DNA of 64,000 nt from DASRDB01 sp035652815 (GCA_035652815.1 DASRDB010000014.1:1-64000); one strand, 5' to 3'; positions 18,331 to 27,123 are shown, numbered from the stretch's first letter. Made by a program: numbers and translations. The notes: generated by a model from the letters alone, not told the origin.

Positions 18331-19857
18331 ATGAAAATCACATGTATTACCCAGACGGTCAAAGATATCGCCTGCGACGCACTGGTAGTGGGTGTAGCTT
18401 ATAAAAAAGCCGGGCAGCAGAAAAAACCGGTATTTTCTTCAGTGGCACAGCAGGTAGATAGTCTGCTGGAAGGGCTGCTTCAGGAAATCTATGCGGACGG
18501 AGAGTTCAAAGGCGAAGTTGGGGAACTGAATACCATCCACACCTTTGGCAAACTGGCGGCAAAACGAGTTATCGTGGTCGGGCTTGGTTCGGTGGATAAG
18601 CTGCATACGCGAGCGATACGCCGGGCTGTAGCAACGGCCGCCCGTCACGCGCAGCAGACCGGCGCGCAGACGCTTGCCCTGGCCTGCACGCTTGAAAATA
18701 GTGAGATCAATAAAGAGGAGCAGGTGCAGGCAGAGACCGAAGGCGCGTTGCTGGGCCTGTATACCTTTAGAAAATACCAGTCCAGCCATCTCAATGGGAA
18801 CGGAAAACACGTGCAAGCCGTCTCGCTGCTGGTTGAAGATGAGCGAGACCCGGCTGTACAAGCAGCCATGCATAAGGGCATCACAATGGCCGAAGCGACG
18901 AATTTTGCGCGAGACCTGGTGAACGAGCCGCCCAATGTGCTGTCTCCTGCTGAACTGGCAAGCCGCGCCGTAACAGTGGCAAAACACTTTGGCCTCGAGT
19001 ACGAGGTGCTGGAACGCGAGCAGATGCAAGAACTGGGTATGGGCGGCCTGCTCGCCGTCTCCTCAGGCAGCGCGCAGCCGCCTAAACTGGCCATCCTGCG
19101 CTATCGCGGCGCGCCAGCAGAGAGCAAAGAGCATATCGCACTGGTCGGCAAGGGCATCACCTTCGATACGGGCGGCATTTCCCTGAAGCCTGCCGAACGC
19201 ATGCACGAGATGAAGGGCGACATGGCGGGAGCGGCGGCGGTAATTGGCGCGATGCAGGTGATTGGCGCGCTGCGCCCGGCTATCAATGTGACGGCATTGA
19301 TTCCCACGACCGAAAATATGCCTGATGGCTCGTCATATCGTCCAGGAGATATCCTGCGTATCATGAACGGGAAAACGATTGAGATTGTGAATACCGATGC
19401 CGAAGGCAGGCTGATTCTCGCCGACGCGCTCTCCTATGCCGTGATAAAAGAGAAAGCAACCACGATTATCGACGTGGCAACGCTTACCGGTGGTATTGTG
19501 GTGGCGCTCGGTTCGGCTATGTCCGGCCTTTTCTGTAACGACGATGAACTCAGCCAGAAGATCATTGAAGCGGGACAGGTGGAGGGTGAGAAGTTCTGGC
19601 GCATGCCGCTCGACGATGACTACCTGGAGCAGATTCGCAGCGAGGTAGCGGATATTAAGCAGACCGGCGGGCGTTATGCTTCGTCCGTCACGGCGGCCAA
19701 AATCCTGGAACACTTCGTCGATTCTGCGCGCTGGGCGCACCTGGATATTGCCGGAACCGATTTTGTGGACAACAAACTTCCCTACCAGGAGAAAGGCGCA
19801 ACTGGCTTCGCAACACGCACGCTAGCCGCCTTCGTTCTCCGGGAGGCAGAACAATAG
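18331..19857 (+). CDS. pepA: Leucyl aminopeptidase (M17)
   Basis: A 508-aa cytosolic aminopeptidase releasing N-terminal residues using two metal ions. The C-terminal catalytic half shows the family motifs: VGKGITFDTGGISLKP with the metal-binding Lys/Asp, EMKGDMAGAAAV, and the diagnostic NTDAEGRLILADALSY. The N-terminal half is the less conserved macro-like domain (about 1-170). The length is typical. Start ATG at 18331 is preceded by GGAG at the right distance. The M32 carboxypeptidase gene begins 11 nt after its stop, so the two likely form a peptide-turnover operon. Confidence 0.96.
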   Translation: MKITCITQTVKDIACDALVVGVAYKKAGQQKKPVFSSVAQQVDSLLEGLLQEIYADGEFKGEVGELNTIHTFGKLAAKRVIVVGLGSVDKLHTRAIRRAVATAARHAQQTGAQTLALACTLENSEINKEEQVQAETEGALLGLYTFRKYQSSHLNGNGKHVQAVSLLVEDERDPAVQAAMHKGITMAEATNFARDLVNEPPNVLSPAELASRAVTVAKHFGLEYEVLEREQMQELGMGGLLAVSSGSAQPPKLAILRYRGAPAESKEHIALVGKGITFDTGGISLKPAERMHEMKGDMAGAAAVIGAMQVIGALRPAINVTALIPTTENMPDGSSYRPGDILRIMNGKTIEIVNTDAEGRLILADALSYAVIKEKATTIIDVATLTGGIVVALGSAMSGLFCNDDELSQKIIEAGQVEGEKFWRMPLDDDYLEQIRSEVADIKQTGGRYASSVTAAKILEHFVDSARWAHLDIAGTDFVDNKLPYQEKGATGFATRTLAAFVLREAEQ

Positions 19858-19868
19858 AGGTAGCAGCA

Positions 19869-21416
19869 ATGTTAACACATGAGACAACAAAAACACTTGA
19901 GTTTTCATACCAGGACGAGCGTATAGCCGAACTGCTGGAGCTGATCCATCCGCTCGAGGATATTCGCGCTCTGAGTTACCTGGCCGAATGGGATCAGAAC
20001 ACGCAGTTGCCTGATGGGGCAGGCGAGATACGCGGCCACCAGTTGGCGACCATTCAAGGCGTATTGCACGAGAGAAGCACCAACCCCCGCATCGGCACGT
20101 TGTTAGATGAATTGCGAGAGGTTGTGCAAGGCGAGCAGTATACTGACGCTGACCGCGCCCTGGTACGTGAAACTGGCCGCATGTACGATCACGCGACGAA
20201 GCTGCCGCGCTCGCTGGTTGAGGAGATGGCGCGTGTGCAGTCCGGCAGTTTCGAGGCCTGGAGACGTGCCCGCGAGAAGAACGACTTCGCCAGCTTCGCT
20301 CCCTGGCTGGCACGCACCGTCACCATTCAGCGCGAGGTAGCCGACCGCTTTGGTTATGCTGAGACGCGCTATGATGCCCTGCTTGACCTGTTTGAGCCGG
20401 GCATGACAGCCAGCAAGCTTGACAGCCTGTTCAAGCCGGTACGCGAGGTCAGCACAAAGCTGCTGCGCCGCATCGAGGAAAGCGGCCATACCATCGATGA
20501 CTCGTGCCTGACAGATGATTTTGACCCGCAGAAGCAGCTTGAGTTGTCGCGCAAGGTACTGGAAAGCATGGGCTACGACTTCGTGCATGGAGCAACCGCC
20601 GTCTCGCCGCATCCTTTCACCACCAGCTTCGGCAGCCCGTTTGACGTGCGCCTGACGGTGCATCCTGATCCGCACTTCCTGCAGGCGGTCGTCATGGCGG
20701 CAATTCATGAAGGTGGGCACGCGCTATACGAACAGGGTAGCTCCCCAACACTGGTACGCACCCCTGTAGCGGGCGGTGCGTCGATGGGAACGCACGAATC
20801 GCAATCACGGTTGTGGGAAAATGCGATTGGGCGCTCAGAGTCCTTCTGGCGCGGTCAATATGCGCTGGTGCGCGAAGCCTTCCCCGATCACTTCGCCAAC
20901 GTCGATGTCACCACGTTTGTACGCGCCCTGAACAAGGTGCAGCCAAGTCTAATTCGTATCGAAGCCGACGAAGTAACATACAACCTGCACATCATTGTGC
21001 GCTTCGAGCTGGAGCGGCAACTGGTCAACGGCAACGTTGACATCGAAAGCCTGCCCGGTATGTGGAATGCGAAGTATCGCGAGTACCTGGGCATCGAGCC
21101 GGACACCGACTCGCAGGGCATCTTGCAAGATATTCACTGGACAAGTGGTTTCGGCTACTTCCCATCCTACACCCTGGGCAATCTCTACGCCGCCCAGATT
21201 TACGCCACCCTGCGCAAAACCTTCCCAGACTTCGACGAGCGCCTCTCACGTGGCGACACGCTCTCCATCCTGAACTGGCTGCGCGAGCATATGTACGTCT
21301 ACGGCTCCATCTACATGCCCGAAGACCTCATGCAGCGCGTCACCGGGGAGAAGCCGAATCCTGAGTACTTTGTACGCTACCTTACTGAGAAGTTTGAGAA
21401 GATTTACCATCTATAA
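19869..21416 (+). CDS. Carboxypeptidase Taq (M32 metallocarboxypeptidase)
   Basis: A 515-aa zinc carboxypeptidase of family M32. It has the zinc motif HEGGH (AAIHEGGHALYEQG, about 277-290), the third-ligand segment GTHESQSRLWENAIGRS about 30 residues later, and the family C-terminal stretch YTLGNLYAAQIYATLRK. The length is as expected. Together with pepA just upstream it could trim peptides from both ends. The last codon is followed after 3 nt by a perfect hairpin (21420-21471). Confidence 0.95.
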   Translation: MLTHETTKTLEFSYQDERIAELLELIHPLEDIRALSYLAEWDQNTQLPDGAGEIRGHQLATIQGVLHERSTNPRIGTLLDELREVVQGEQYTDADRALVRETGRMYDHATKLPRSLVEEMARVQSGSFEAWRRAREKNDFASFAPWLARTVTIQREVADRFGYAETRYDALLDLFEPGMTASKLDSLFKPVREVSTKLLRRIEESGHTIDDSCLTDDFDPQKQLELSRKVLESMGYDFVHGATAVSPHPFTTSFGSPFDVRLTVHPDPHFLQAVVMAAIHEGGHALYEQGSSPTLVRTPVAGGASMGTHESQSRLWENAIGRSESFWRGQYALVREAFPDHFANVDVTTFVRALNKVQPSLIRIEADEVTYNLHIIVRFELERQLVNGNVDIESLPGMWNAKYREYLGIEPDTDSQGILQDIHWTSGFGYFPSYTLGNLYAAQIYATLRKTFPDFDERLSRGDTLSILNWLREHMYVYGSIYMPEDLMQRVTGEKPNPEYFVRYLTEKFEKIYHL

Positions 21417-21419
21417 GAT

Positions 21420-21471
21420 GCACATAAGAAAGCAGGTTTGGAGATGGCTCCAAACCTGCTTTCTTATGTGC
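21420..21471. repeat. Perfect 24-bp-stem hairpin between pepM32 and moaD
   Basis: Arms 21420-21443 and 21448-21471 are perfectly complementary (begin GCACATAAGAAAGCAGG) with a 4-nt ATGG loop. It starts 3 nt after the carboxypeptidase stop and ends 1 nt before the first ATG of moaD, so it would both close the upstream message and occlude any Shine-Dalgarno of moaD. No T tract. It is unrelated in sequence to families A-D. Confidence 0.9.
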
Positions 21472-21484
21472 TATGATTATGCTC

Positions 21485-21763
21485 ATGAAAATACATATTC
21501 GCTATTTTGCCTCGTTCCGCGAACTGACAGGGCGGAACGAAGAAATATTGGACACGTCGGAAGGTGCCAGCGTTGCCAAAGTGCGTGAATTGTTGCTAGA
21601 ACGCTACCCCAATCTACAGGCGGTGATGGCGCGAGCAACGTGTGCCGTTAACCGGAAGTATGTGAGCGCGGAGACCGAACTGCACGAGGGCGACGAGATG
21701 GTGTTTATTCCACCGGTGGGTGGTGGATGTCCTTCTCAGGAGGAGCTGGTATGGAACCTCTGA
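21485..21763 (+). CDS. moaD: MoaD-like molybdopterin synthase small subunit with extended C terminus
   Basis: A ubiquitin-fold sulfur carrier; MoaD supplies the dithiolene sulfur of molybdopterin through a C-terminal Gly-Gly thiocarboxylate. The 92-aa frame matches the family (MKIHIRYFASFRELTGRNEE at the N terminus, GDEMVFIPPVGGG at the end). Oddly it does not stop after Gly-Gly: 11 further residues, CPSQEELVWNL, follow, and these codons contain the GGAGGAG ribosome site of moaE. A mature Gly-Gly end would need proteolysis. Alternative starts at ATG 21473 and 21479 exist; 21485 aligns best with the family. It overlaps moaE by 13 nt. Confidence 0.85.
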   Translation: MKIHIRYFASFRELTGRNEEILDTSEGASVAKVRELLLERYPNLQAVMARATCAVNRKYVSAETELHEGDEMVFIPPVGGGCPSQEELVWNL

Positions 21764-22164
21764 TTAAGATAACAAACGAACCCCTGAACCGCGACGAACT
21801 GGTTGCGGCTGTTTCGCATCCGAGTGTGGGAGGAATCGTGGTATTCGAGGGCGTGGTGCGCGATAATGCGCGGGGAAAGCAGGTGCGCTACCTCGAATAT
21901 GACGTCTATCCTGAGATGGCGATTGAGCAGATACGGGCGATTGTGGTGGAGGCAGAACAGCGCTGGGGTGTTGAACGAGTCGCCATTGCCCATCGCGTGG
22001 GACGATTGGAGATTGGCGAGGCCAGCGTGATTATTGCCGTTGCTACGCCACACAGGGGCGAGGCTTTTGAGGCCTGCCGCTATATCATTGATACACTCAA
22101 GACAACGGTGCCCATCTGGAAAAAAGAGGTGGCGACCAATGGCGAGGAGTGGGTCGAGGGATAG
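21751..22164 (+). CDS. moaE: Molybdopterin synthase catalytic subunit
   Basis: A 137-aa large subunit of molybdopterin synthase, which converts precursor Z (cPMP) to molybdopterin using MoaD thiocarboxylate. Motifs: VGGIVVFEGVVRDNARGK at the N terminus, the YPEMAIEQIRAIV helix, AIAHRVGRLEIGEASVIIAV and the C-terminal VPIWKKE with the catalytic Lys pair. ATG at 21751 sits 7-8 nt behind GGAGGAG. The start lies inside the moaD reading frame, so translation of the two is coupled. No other molybdenum-cofactor gene is present in the window. Confidence 0.95.
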   Translation: MEPLIKITNEPLNRDELVAAVSHPSVGGIVVFEGVVRDNARGKQVRYLEYDVYPEMAIEQIRAIVVEAEQRWGVERVAIAHRVGRLEIGEASVIIAVATPHRGEAFEACRYIIDTLKTTVPIWKKEVATNGEEWVEG

Positions 22165-22303
22165 GACATGCATTTGCGGTCGGTAGAAAATGCTGTCGCA
22201 GGGGTTACACATTGGCCGTGAATAAGCTATAATTGTAAAAAGGAGACAATGTTTTTCCCGGAGAAAGACGTTTTCAGGCCCTGCTTTCTCCAGGAGGTTG
22301 TGG

Positions 22304-23143
22304 ATGAACTTATTCGAAAAACAGGCACGCCTCAATCAACTCTTCACGCAAAGTCCCGTCAATGCCGCTTACGTGGCAGGCTCGCTTTCAACTCGTACCT
22401 CGTTTGGGCATATCAGTGATGTCGATATCGCCATTCTGCTGATGGAGCAGATCAAATCGGATCAGTTCCTTGATTACCAGCTCTACTTTTTCAGCGAACT
22501 GGCCAAGCGGCTGGAGTCCGAGAATATCGACGTGGTGATCCTGAATCAGGCATCGCTGCTGCTCAAGCTGCACGTCATTAAATATGGGCAGATTCTGTTC
22601 AGCCGCGACGAGAAGCAGCGCGTGGCCTTCGAGACGAAGGCGGTGATGGACTACCTGGATTTCAAGAAGTTTGACGAGATTCAGAACCAGGCCCTCAGTC
22701 GCCGCCTGTACGGACAGATCTTGCCGGTCGATAAGGAATTGCTTGAGCGCTACCTCGCGCAGGTGCGCGAAGCGGTGACGATACTGGCCGATCTCGGTAA
22801 AACCAGCCGCGAAGAGTTCACGACTGATTTTCATGTCTACGGGCTGGCGGAACGCTACCTGCAAATCGCCATCGAAGCCTGCCTGCAAACCTGCGGCATT
22901 CTGGTCTCGGCGCTCGGTCTGCGCAGGCCCGAAGCCTATCACGAGCTGTTGAGCAGCGTGGCTTCTGAAAAGATCATTCCCCAACACCTGGCATACCGGC
23001 TGGAGGTGCTGACAAACCTGCGCGATGCCCTCATACACGATCCTGGCAAGCTGAACCGCGATATTCTCTACGATCACATACAATCGCGCCTGGGCGATTT
23101 CGAGGCATTTGCCCAGGCCGTCGAGGAAAGACTGGCGAAATAA
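22304..23143 (+). CDS. Fused MNT nucleotidyltransferase-HEPN domain protein
   Basis: 279 aa. The N-terminal 110 residues form a minimal nucleotidyltransferase with the exact GSx10DxD signature (G27-S28, D39-V-D41) and a later Asp in IDVVIL. The C-terminal half is HEPN/HepT-like with R240-x4-H245 (RDALIHD), the RNase motif of HEPN toxins. In HepT-MntA toxin-antitoxin pairs these are two proteins and MntA AMPylates a Tyr two residues after the His. Here both are one chain and that Tyr is replaced (H-D-P). ATG at 22304 follows AGGAGG by 6 nt. A self-contained regulator or a neutralised toxin-antitoxin are possible; the activity is unproven. Confidence 0.85.
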   Translation: MNLFEKQARLNQLFTQSPVNAAYVAGSLSTRTSFGHISDVDIAILLMEQIKSDQFLDYQLYFFSELAKRLESENIDVVILNQASLLLKLHVIKYGQILFSRDEKQRVAFETKAVMDYLDFKKFDEIQNQALSRRLYGQILPVDKELLERYLAQVREAVTILADLGKTSREEFTTDFHVYGLAERYLQIAIEACLQTCGILVSALGLRRPEAYHELLSSVASEKIIPQHLAYRLEVLTNLRDALIHDPGKLNRDILYDHIQSRLGDFEAFAQAVEERLAK

Positions 23144-23157
23144 CAAAAGGAAGGTTC

Positions 23158-23220
23158 CCGGAAACCGCTTATAAAGGTAAATTCACGGAAGACACCCGCA
23201 AGGGGTGTCTTCCGGTTTCC
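23158..23220. repeat. Family B hairpin between convergent genes
   Basis: The stem GGAAGACACCC / GGGTGTCTTCC-type arms (23187-23213) closes on GCAAG, the family B core CACCCGCAAGGGG. An outer pair GGAAACC (near 23160) and GGTTTCC (near 23214) extends it. It separates the converging MNT-HEPN and TPR genes and probably terminates both. Confidence 0.8.
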
Positions 23221-23240
23221 ACTTGTTCCCAGGTCTTTTG

Positions 23241-24662
23241 TTATTCCTCTGCGACCCTTAGAGCATTGGCCTGCTCCATTGCGGCGGCGGCATCGTCCAG
23301 GCGGCCCATATCCTGGTAAATCTGGGACAGCGTTTCGTAAGCCAGCACCAGCGAGGGGTCCATCGCGATAGCCTGCTGCGCGGCCTCGATGGCTTCATCG
23401 TAGCGATTGACCTCACGCAGGGTATCCGCGTAATCGTTGTAGTAATCGGCGTTGAGCGGATCGCTATCGATGGCGTTCTGGTAGTTTTCCAGGGCCTCAT
23501 CGTAGCGGCCAAGCGCATCATAGGCGGTGGCAAGCTGGTAGTAGCCCTCGGCATCATCTCCGTACTGCTCCAACAACTCCTGGACGGTGCGAATGGCATC
23601 ATCGTAGCGTTCCATCGAATTGTAGGTATCGGCGAGACCGGCGTAGGCAGCGGCGACATCGTCAGGCTGTAGTTCGGCGCGCGCGTTGATTAAATCCTGG
23701 TAGACGCGCATGGCATCATCGTAACGTTCGGCTTCCAGGTAGGTTTCAGCGAGGTTGAAACGAGCGGTGTAGCGCAGGGGATCAAGCTGCACAGACTGCT
23801 CGAAAGCCTGAATGGCAGCTTCGGTATTTCCCTGAGCGGAACGCCACGTGCCAAGATGTTCCCATGCTTCCGCATCATCGGGCGCGAGTTCCACAATACG
23901 CGAGTAGGCTTCGGCGGCCTGGGCTGGATCGCCCATTGCTTCATAGACCGAGGCCAGCGCATCGTAGCCGGTGCGCTCCTGAGGGTCAAGGCCGAGTATC
24001 TGGTTGGCAACCGAAAGGGCCTCGTCGTAGCGGCGCATATCGAGGTAGAGGTTGACCAGTTCGGCGTAGCGCGAGGTATCGCCGGGGTCTTCATCTACGC
24101 GGCGTTCCTGGTCCATAATGCGGCGCAACTGGTTGTTGACGCGCTCGCGCACATCGCGCAGGTTATCAGCCGCAACGGTGTTCTCAGGATTGAGAATGAT
24201 CGCCTGCCGGTAGTTCTGAATAGCATCCTGGTAGAGATACTGGAGGCGATACGCATCACCAACGCTAAGGTAGAGTTCATCGTTGTCCGGGTCGAATTCG
24301 AGCGCCTGCTGGAAGGTTTCAAGAGCCTCTTCCTGCATGCCCAGTTCGCCATACAGGTTGCCCAGGTTGATGTAGGCATCGATCAACTGCGGATCAAGGT
24401 CGATAGCGCGGCGATACCCGGCAATCGCACTTTCGACATCGCCCAGGTATTGCTGCGCCAGCGCCAGGTTATAGCGGGCGCGAGCATCGGTGGGATTGGC
24501 GGCAACCGCGTGTTCAAAGGCGTCGGCTGCTGTTTCGTAGTCGCCTTCCTGGGCGGCGGCATTACCCTTATCTGTCCATTGCTGGGCCTCTAGATTCTCC
24601 TGGGGCGCGGATCCGTTTCCGTTCTGGCCGGAGGTATTCGGCCTATTCTGTGCATCATCCAT
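23241..24662 (-). CDS. Tetratricopeptide repeat protein
   Basis: A 473-aa protein almost entirely made of TPR repeats, about eleven to twelve 34-residue units beginning near residue 26. Typical units read A..YNLALAQQYLGDVESAIAGYRRAIDLDP, with the W/L-G-Y-A-F-A-P pattern preserved throughout. There is no signal peptide and no membrane segment; the first 30 residues are polar and Gln/Asn-rich. TPR arrays are protein-interaction scaffolds, and no enzymatic domain is attached. ATG at 24662 lies behind GAGGAG (about 11 nt). The partner cannot be named from the sequence. Confidence 0.93.
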   Translation of the reverse strand: MDDAQNRPNTSGQNGNGSAPQENLEAQQWTDKGNAAAQEGDYETAADAFEHAVAANPTDARARYNLALAQQYLGDVESAIAGYRRAIDLDPQLIDAYINLGNLYGELGMQEEALETFQQALEFDPDNDELYLSVGDAYRLQYLYQDAIQNYRQAIILNPENTVAADNLRDVRERVNNQLRRIMDQERRVDEDPGDTSRYAELVNLYLDMRRYDEALSVANQILGLDPQERTGYDALASVYEAMGDPAQAAEAYSRIVELAPDDAEAWEHLGTWRSAQGNTEAAIQAFEQSVQLDPLRYTARFNLAETYLEAERYDDAMRVYQDLINARAELQPDDVAAAYAGLADTYNSMERYDDAIRTVQELLEQYGDDAEGYYQLATAYDALGRYDEALENYQNAIDSDPLNADYYNDYADTLREVNRYDEAIEAAQQAIAMDPSLVLAYETLSQIYQDMGRLDDAAAAMEQANALRVAEE

Positions 24663-24775
24663 ACAAAATATATCTCCTCTATTTTTGCCCTGTTTTCGGT
24701 CTACAGGCGCTTCAAAGATGTGTCAAAGTCCCGAGCTAGTATAGCATGATTCGCCGTTTCCGTCCAAAATTGGCC

Positions 24776-25516
24776 TTATTTTCCAACGCGCAGGATCAGT
24801 TGGAAATCGTAGCGCCCCCCTGGAAAATAGTACTCCGCGTAGGCAATGGGCGAACCGGTCTGGTCAGAGGTCGTCGCGGTGAGACTTATACCAGGATGAC
24901 CAGGGGATACTTGCAATAGTTCGGCCTCGCGCGCTGTAGCTCCATCAGCATTAAGCGTCTGCTCGACGATATAGGGAATGAGGCCTTCGGAGGCCATCAG
25001 GGCGTAGAGCGAACCATCGGCGACCTCTTTGGCGCGCTGGTAGACGGCAGTGGCGCGGGGATAGGGCAGATAGTCGATCTCATAGGCGATAAGCACACCA
25101 TCGGCGGAGCGCAGGCGTTCGAACCGCACGACCTGCTCCTCGTCGCTCAGGTGTAGCAACTGGCGCACCATCTCGGTGCCGCGTGACAATTCGCTGTGCA
25201 GCAAGATGCCACCAGGACGCTTGCCACGACGCTGCAATTCGCTACTCAAACTCGTAATCTCCGTCACGTTTTGCTGCACGCGCGGTTCGCAGACAAACGT
25301 GCCCCTGCCATGCTGGCGATAGAGCAGTCCTTCGTTGACCAGCTCGCTCAAAGCCTGGCGGACGGTAGCGCGGCTCACCTGGTACTTTGATACAAGTTCC
25401 GGTTCTGATGGGATAGCGGTATGGGGCGCAAGATGGCCAGAACGAATCTGCTGCTTCAGCACTTCTTTTAATTGATAATAGAGCGGTAAAGGATTGGATC
25501 TTTCTAAAGTAGGCAT
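24776..25516 (-). CDS. GntR-family transcriptional regulator with UTRA domain
   Basis: A 246-aa HutC-subfamily regulator. The N-terminal winged helix (about 5-75) has PLYYQLKEVLKQQIRSG, IPSEPELVSKYQVSRATVRQ and GRGTFV. The C-terminal UTRA ligand-binding domain (about 90-240) ends with GSPIAYAEYYFPGGRYDF. Such proteins respond to small metabolites, often sugars or amino acids. ATG at 25516 follows GGGAG; the frame could extend to a TTG at 25540. No obvious metabolic operon adjoins it. The 14-bp inverted repeat at 25669-25720 lies upstream and might be its own operator. Confidence 0.92.
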   Translation of the reverse strand: MPTLERSNPLPLYYQLKEVLKQQIRSGHLAPHTAIPSEPELVSKYQVSRATVRQALSELVNEGLLYRQHGRGTFVCEPRVQQNVTEITSLSSELQRRGKRPGGILLHSELSRGTEMVRQLLHLSDEEQVVRFERLRSADGVLIAYEIDYLPYPRATAVYQRAKEVADGSLYALMASEGLIPYIVEQTLNADGATAREAELLQVSPGHPGISLTATTSDQTGSPIAYAEYYFPGGRYDFQLILRVGK

Positions 25517-25668
25517 ACGGTCTCCCTTATGTCCAGACAACCACAGTTAAATATGAATGGAATACCAGTCGATAGAGAGAATATAACATAAAAGTCGCAA
25601 ACAGTCGAGTGGATTCGACAGTATTTTTGCGGATTTCAAGAAAATTGCCGCCTGCTACACAAAAATAC

Positions 25669-25720
25669 GTACCGGTAGGCAGGTTTGGAATGTTTTTCTT
25701 CTGTATCTGTCTACCAGTAC
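25669..25720 (-). promoter_or_regulatory. Inverted repeat between trxA and the GntR gene
   Basis: The arms GTACCGGTAGGCAG (25669-25682) and CTGTCTACCAGTAC (25707-25720) match in 12 of 14 positions. On the minus strand the hairpin is followed by GTATTTTTG, so it may terminate trxA. The half-sites could also be GntR operator sites controlling the regulator's own promoter. The sequence does not decide between the two. Confidence 0.5.
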
Positions 25721-25736
25721 GCAATTTTTATGCGGT

Positions 25737-26084
25737 TTATGCAGCGCCGGTGCGGGCAAGCACGCGATCAATGGTGCGCTTCAGGCCAGCCGGGTCAGCG
25801 CCAATTACGCGATCAACTTCTTTTCCATCCTTGAAGATGATCATGGTCGGGATAGCCTGCACGCCATAACGGCCAGGGGTACGCTCGTGCTGGTCGATGT
25901 CCATCTTCGCGAAGACCATCTTGCCATTGTACTCGTCGCTCAAGCGCTCGTAGATGGGAGCGATGGCGCGGCAAGGACCACACCAGGCAGCCCAGAAGTC
26001 TACGATGACGGGTTTATCGGAGCGCAAAACTTTGCTCTCAAAGTCCTGATCTCCAATGTGGATCAAATTGGCATGTGTATCCAT
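25737..26084 (-). CDS. trxA: Thioredoxin
   Basis: A 115-aa cytosolic thioredoxin, a dithiol-disulfide reductant. It has the active site FWAAWCGPCRAIAP, the cis-Pro loop GVQAIPTMIIFKDGKEV, and a C-terminal helix ending ARTGAA. The size is typical. ATG at 26084 fits the homology better than the TTG at 26096. No thioredoxin reductase gene is nearby. It is the first gene of a minus-strand series whose next gene is the GntR regulator, separated by about 220 nt and an inverted repeat. Confidence 0.95.
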   Translation of the reverse strand: MDTHANLIHIGDQDFESKVLRSDKPVIVDFWAAWCGPCRAIAPIYERLSDEYNGKMVFAKMDIDQHERTPGRYGVQAIPTMIIFKDGKEVDRVIGADPAGLKRTIDRVLARTGAA

Positions 26085-26200
26085 TCTGCTTATCAACTCA
26101 CTTTCGTTTCAGTGTGTGGACAAAAGTATTCTACTTGCGAAAACAAGCTCGCCTTCGTATTTATTCCTGCAATACATTATACAAAGGAAAAGAGAAAAAA

Positions 26201-26235
26201 CAAAGGCAAGAGGGCGGCCTCGTGGTCGCCCTCTC
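26201..26235 (-). terminator. Intrinsic terminator after the BI-1 family gene
   Basis: On the minus strand, AGAGGGCG...CGCCCTCT (26210-26235) forms a GC-rich stem followed by TTGCCTTTGTTTTTTC. It lies 20 nt past the stop of the minus-strand membrane-protein gene. Confidence 0.85.
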
Positions 26236-26255
26236 TACTACATTGTCGCGATTGA

Positions 26256-26999
26256 TTAGCGTCTGCCGCGATTGCCACCTTGAAGGATGGTCAGCAGCTC
26301 CAGGATGTAGAGAAACAGGTTCAGGACGGTGATAAAGAGCGAGACGGTGATGCCTATAGCATTCGGAAGCGTATCAGCCATATATTTGGCGCGCTGCACG
26401 TAGAACAGCACGTAGGCCGAGAAAATGCCAACGCCAGCCACAGAAATGATAAAGTACAGGAAGGGACTGTGGAAAAAGAAAGTGACCAGCCCCGCGACAA
26501 TCAACAGGATTACGCCCATGAACAGGATGCCGCCGAGACGCGAGAAATCACGTTTGGTCGTCCAGGCATACGCGGCCAGACCAAGCGACGTGACTGCCGT
26601 GATGAGGAAGGCTTCGGCAAGAATATCAGGGTATGCTTGCAGGTAGATGTTAAGTAATGGCGAAAGACTCATGCCCTCCAAAAAGGTGAAGAGATAGAGC
26701 AGGAACAGGTTCAGTCCTGGCGTGTTGATGGCAAAATTCAGGATGAAGAGAACGAGCAGACCGCCGATAGCCACCACCCAGTAGCCTCCAAAACCGAGGC
26801 CGATAGCTCCACCTACAAATGCACCAATGAAGGCAAACAGGAAGGAGAAGGCCAGCAGGCCCATCACTTTACTGATGAGGCTGCCCGCCTGTTCGTTGGC
26901 ATAAGGCAGGCCCTGGTACTGGTAGCGCGAGGCGAAGGCTCCGCGCCCGCCAAAGCCGCCGCGTCCACCAAAGGGACCATTCATTCTAGGATTAAACAT
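26256..26999 (-). CDS. Bax inhibitor-1/YbhL family membrane protein
   Basis: A 247-aa integral membrane protein with seven predicted hydrophobic helices after a Gly/Arg/Phe-rich N terminus (about 1-35, GGRGGFGGRGAF). Helix content such as FTFLEGMSLSPLLNIYL and the end VSLFITVLNLFLYILELLTI matches the BI-1/YccA/YbhL (UPF0005) family, thought to act as calcium leak channels or stress regulators. ATG at 26999 sits behind GAGG; a GTG at 27008 is possible. The Gly-rich head is unusual for the family. Monocistronic by context. Confidence 0.9.
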   Translation of the reverse strand: MFNPRMNGPFGGRGGFGGRGAFASRYQYQGLPYANEQAGSLISKVMGLLAFSFLFAFIGAFVGGAIGLGFGGYWVVAIGGLLVLFILNFAINTPGLNLFLLYLFTFLEGMSLSPLLNIYLQAYPDILAEAFLITAVTSLGLAAYAWTTKRDFSRLGGILFMGVILLIVAGLVTFFFHSPFLYFIISVAGVGIFSAYVLFYVQRAKYMADTLPNAIGITVSLFITVLNLFLYILELLTILQGGNRGRR

Positions 27000-27123
27000 A
27001 TATGTCACCTCACTGTATAAGCGCTATCATATGACTACATGAAGCGAGACAGTTAGTCTTTTGCTTGCATCAATTATACGAAGGAGGGTACCTACAGGTT
27101 GTATATTTCCCTCACTATTGAGC

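Noticed and set aside
24776..25516. GntR regulator assigned to the N-acetylglucosamine (NagR/DasR) group
   Set aside because: Helix-turn-helix and UTRA are clear, but no amino-sugar genes adjoin it and the upstream repeat only loosely resembles that operator.
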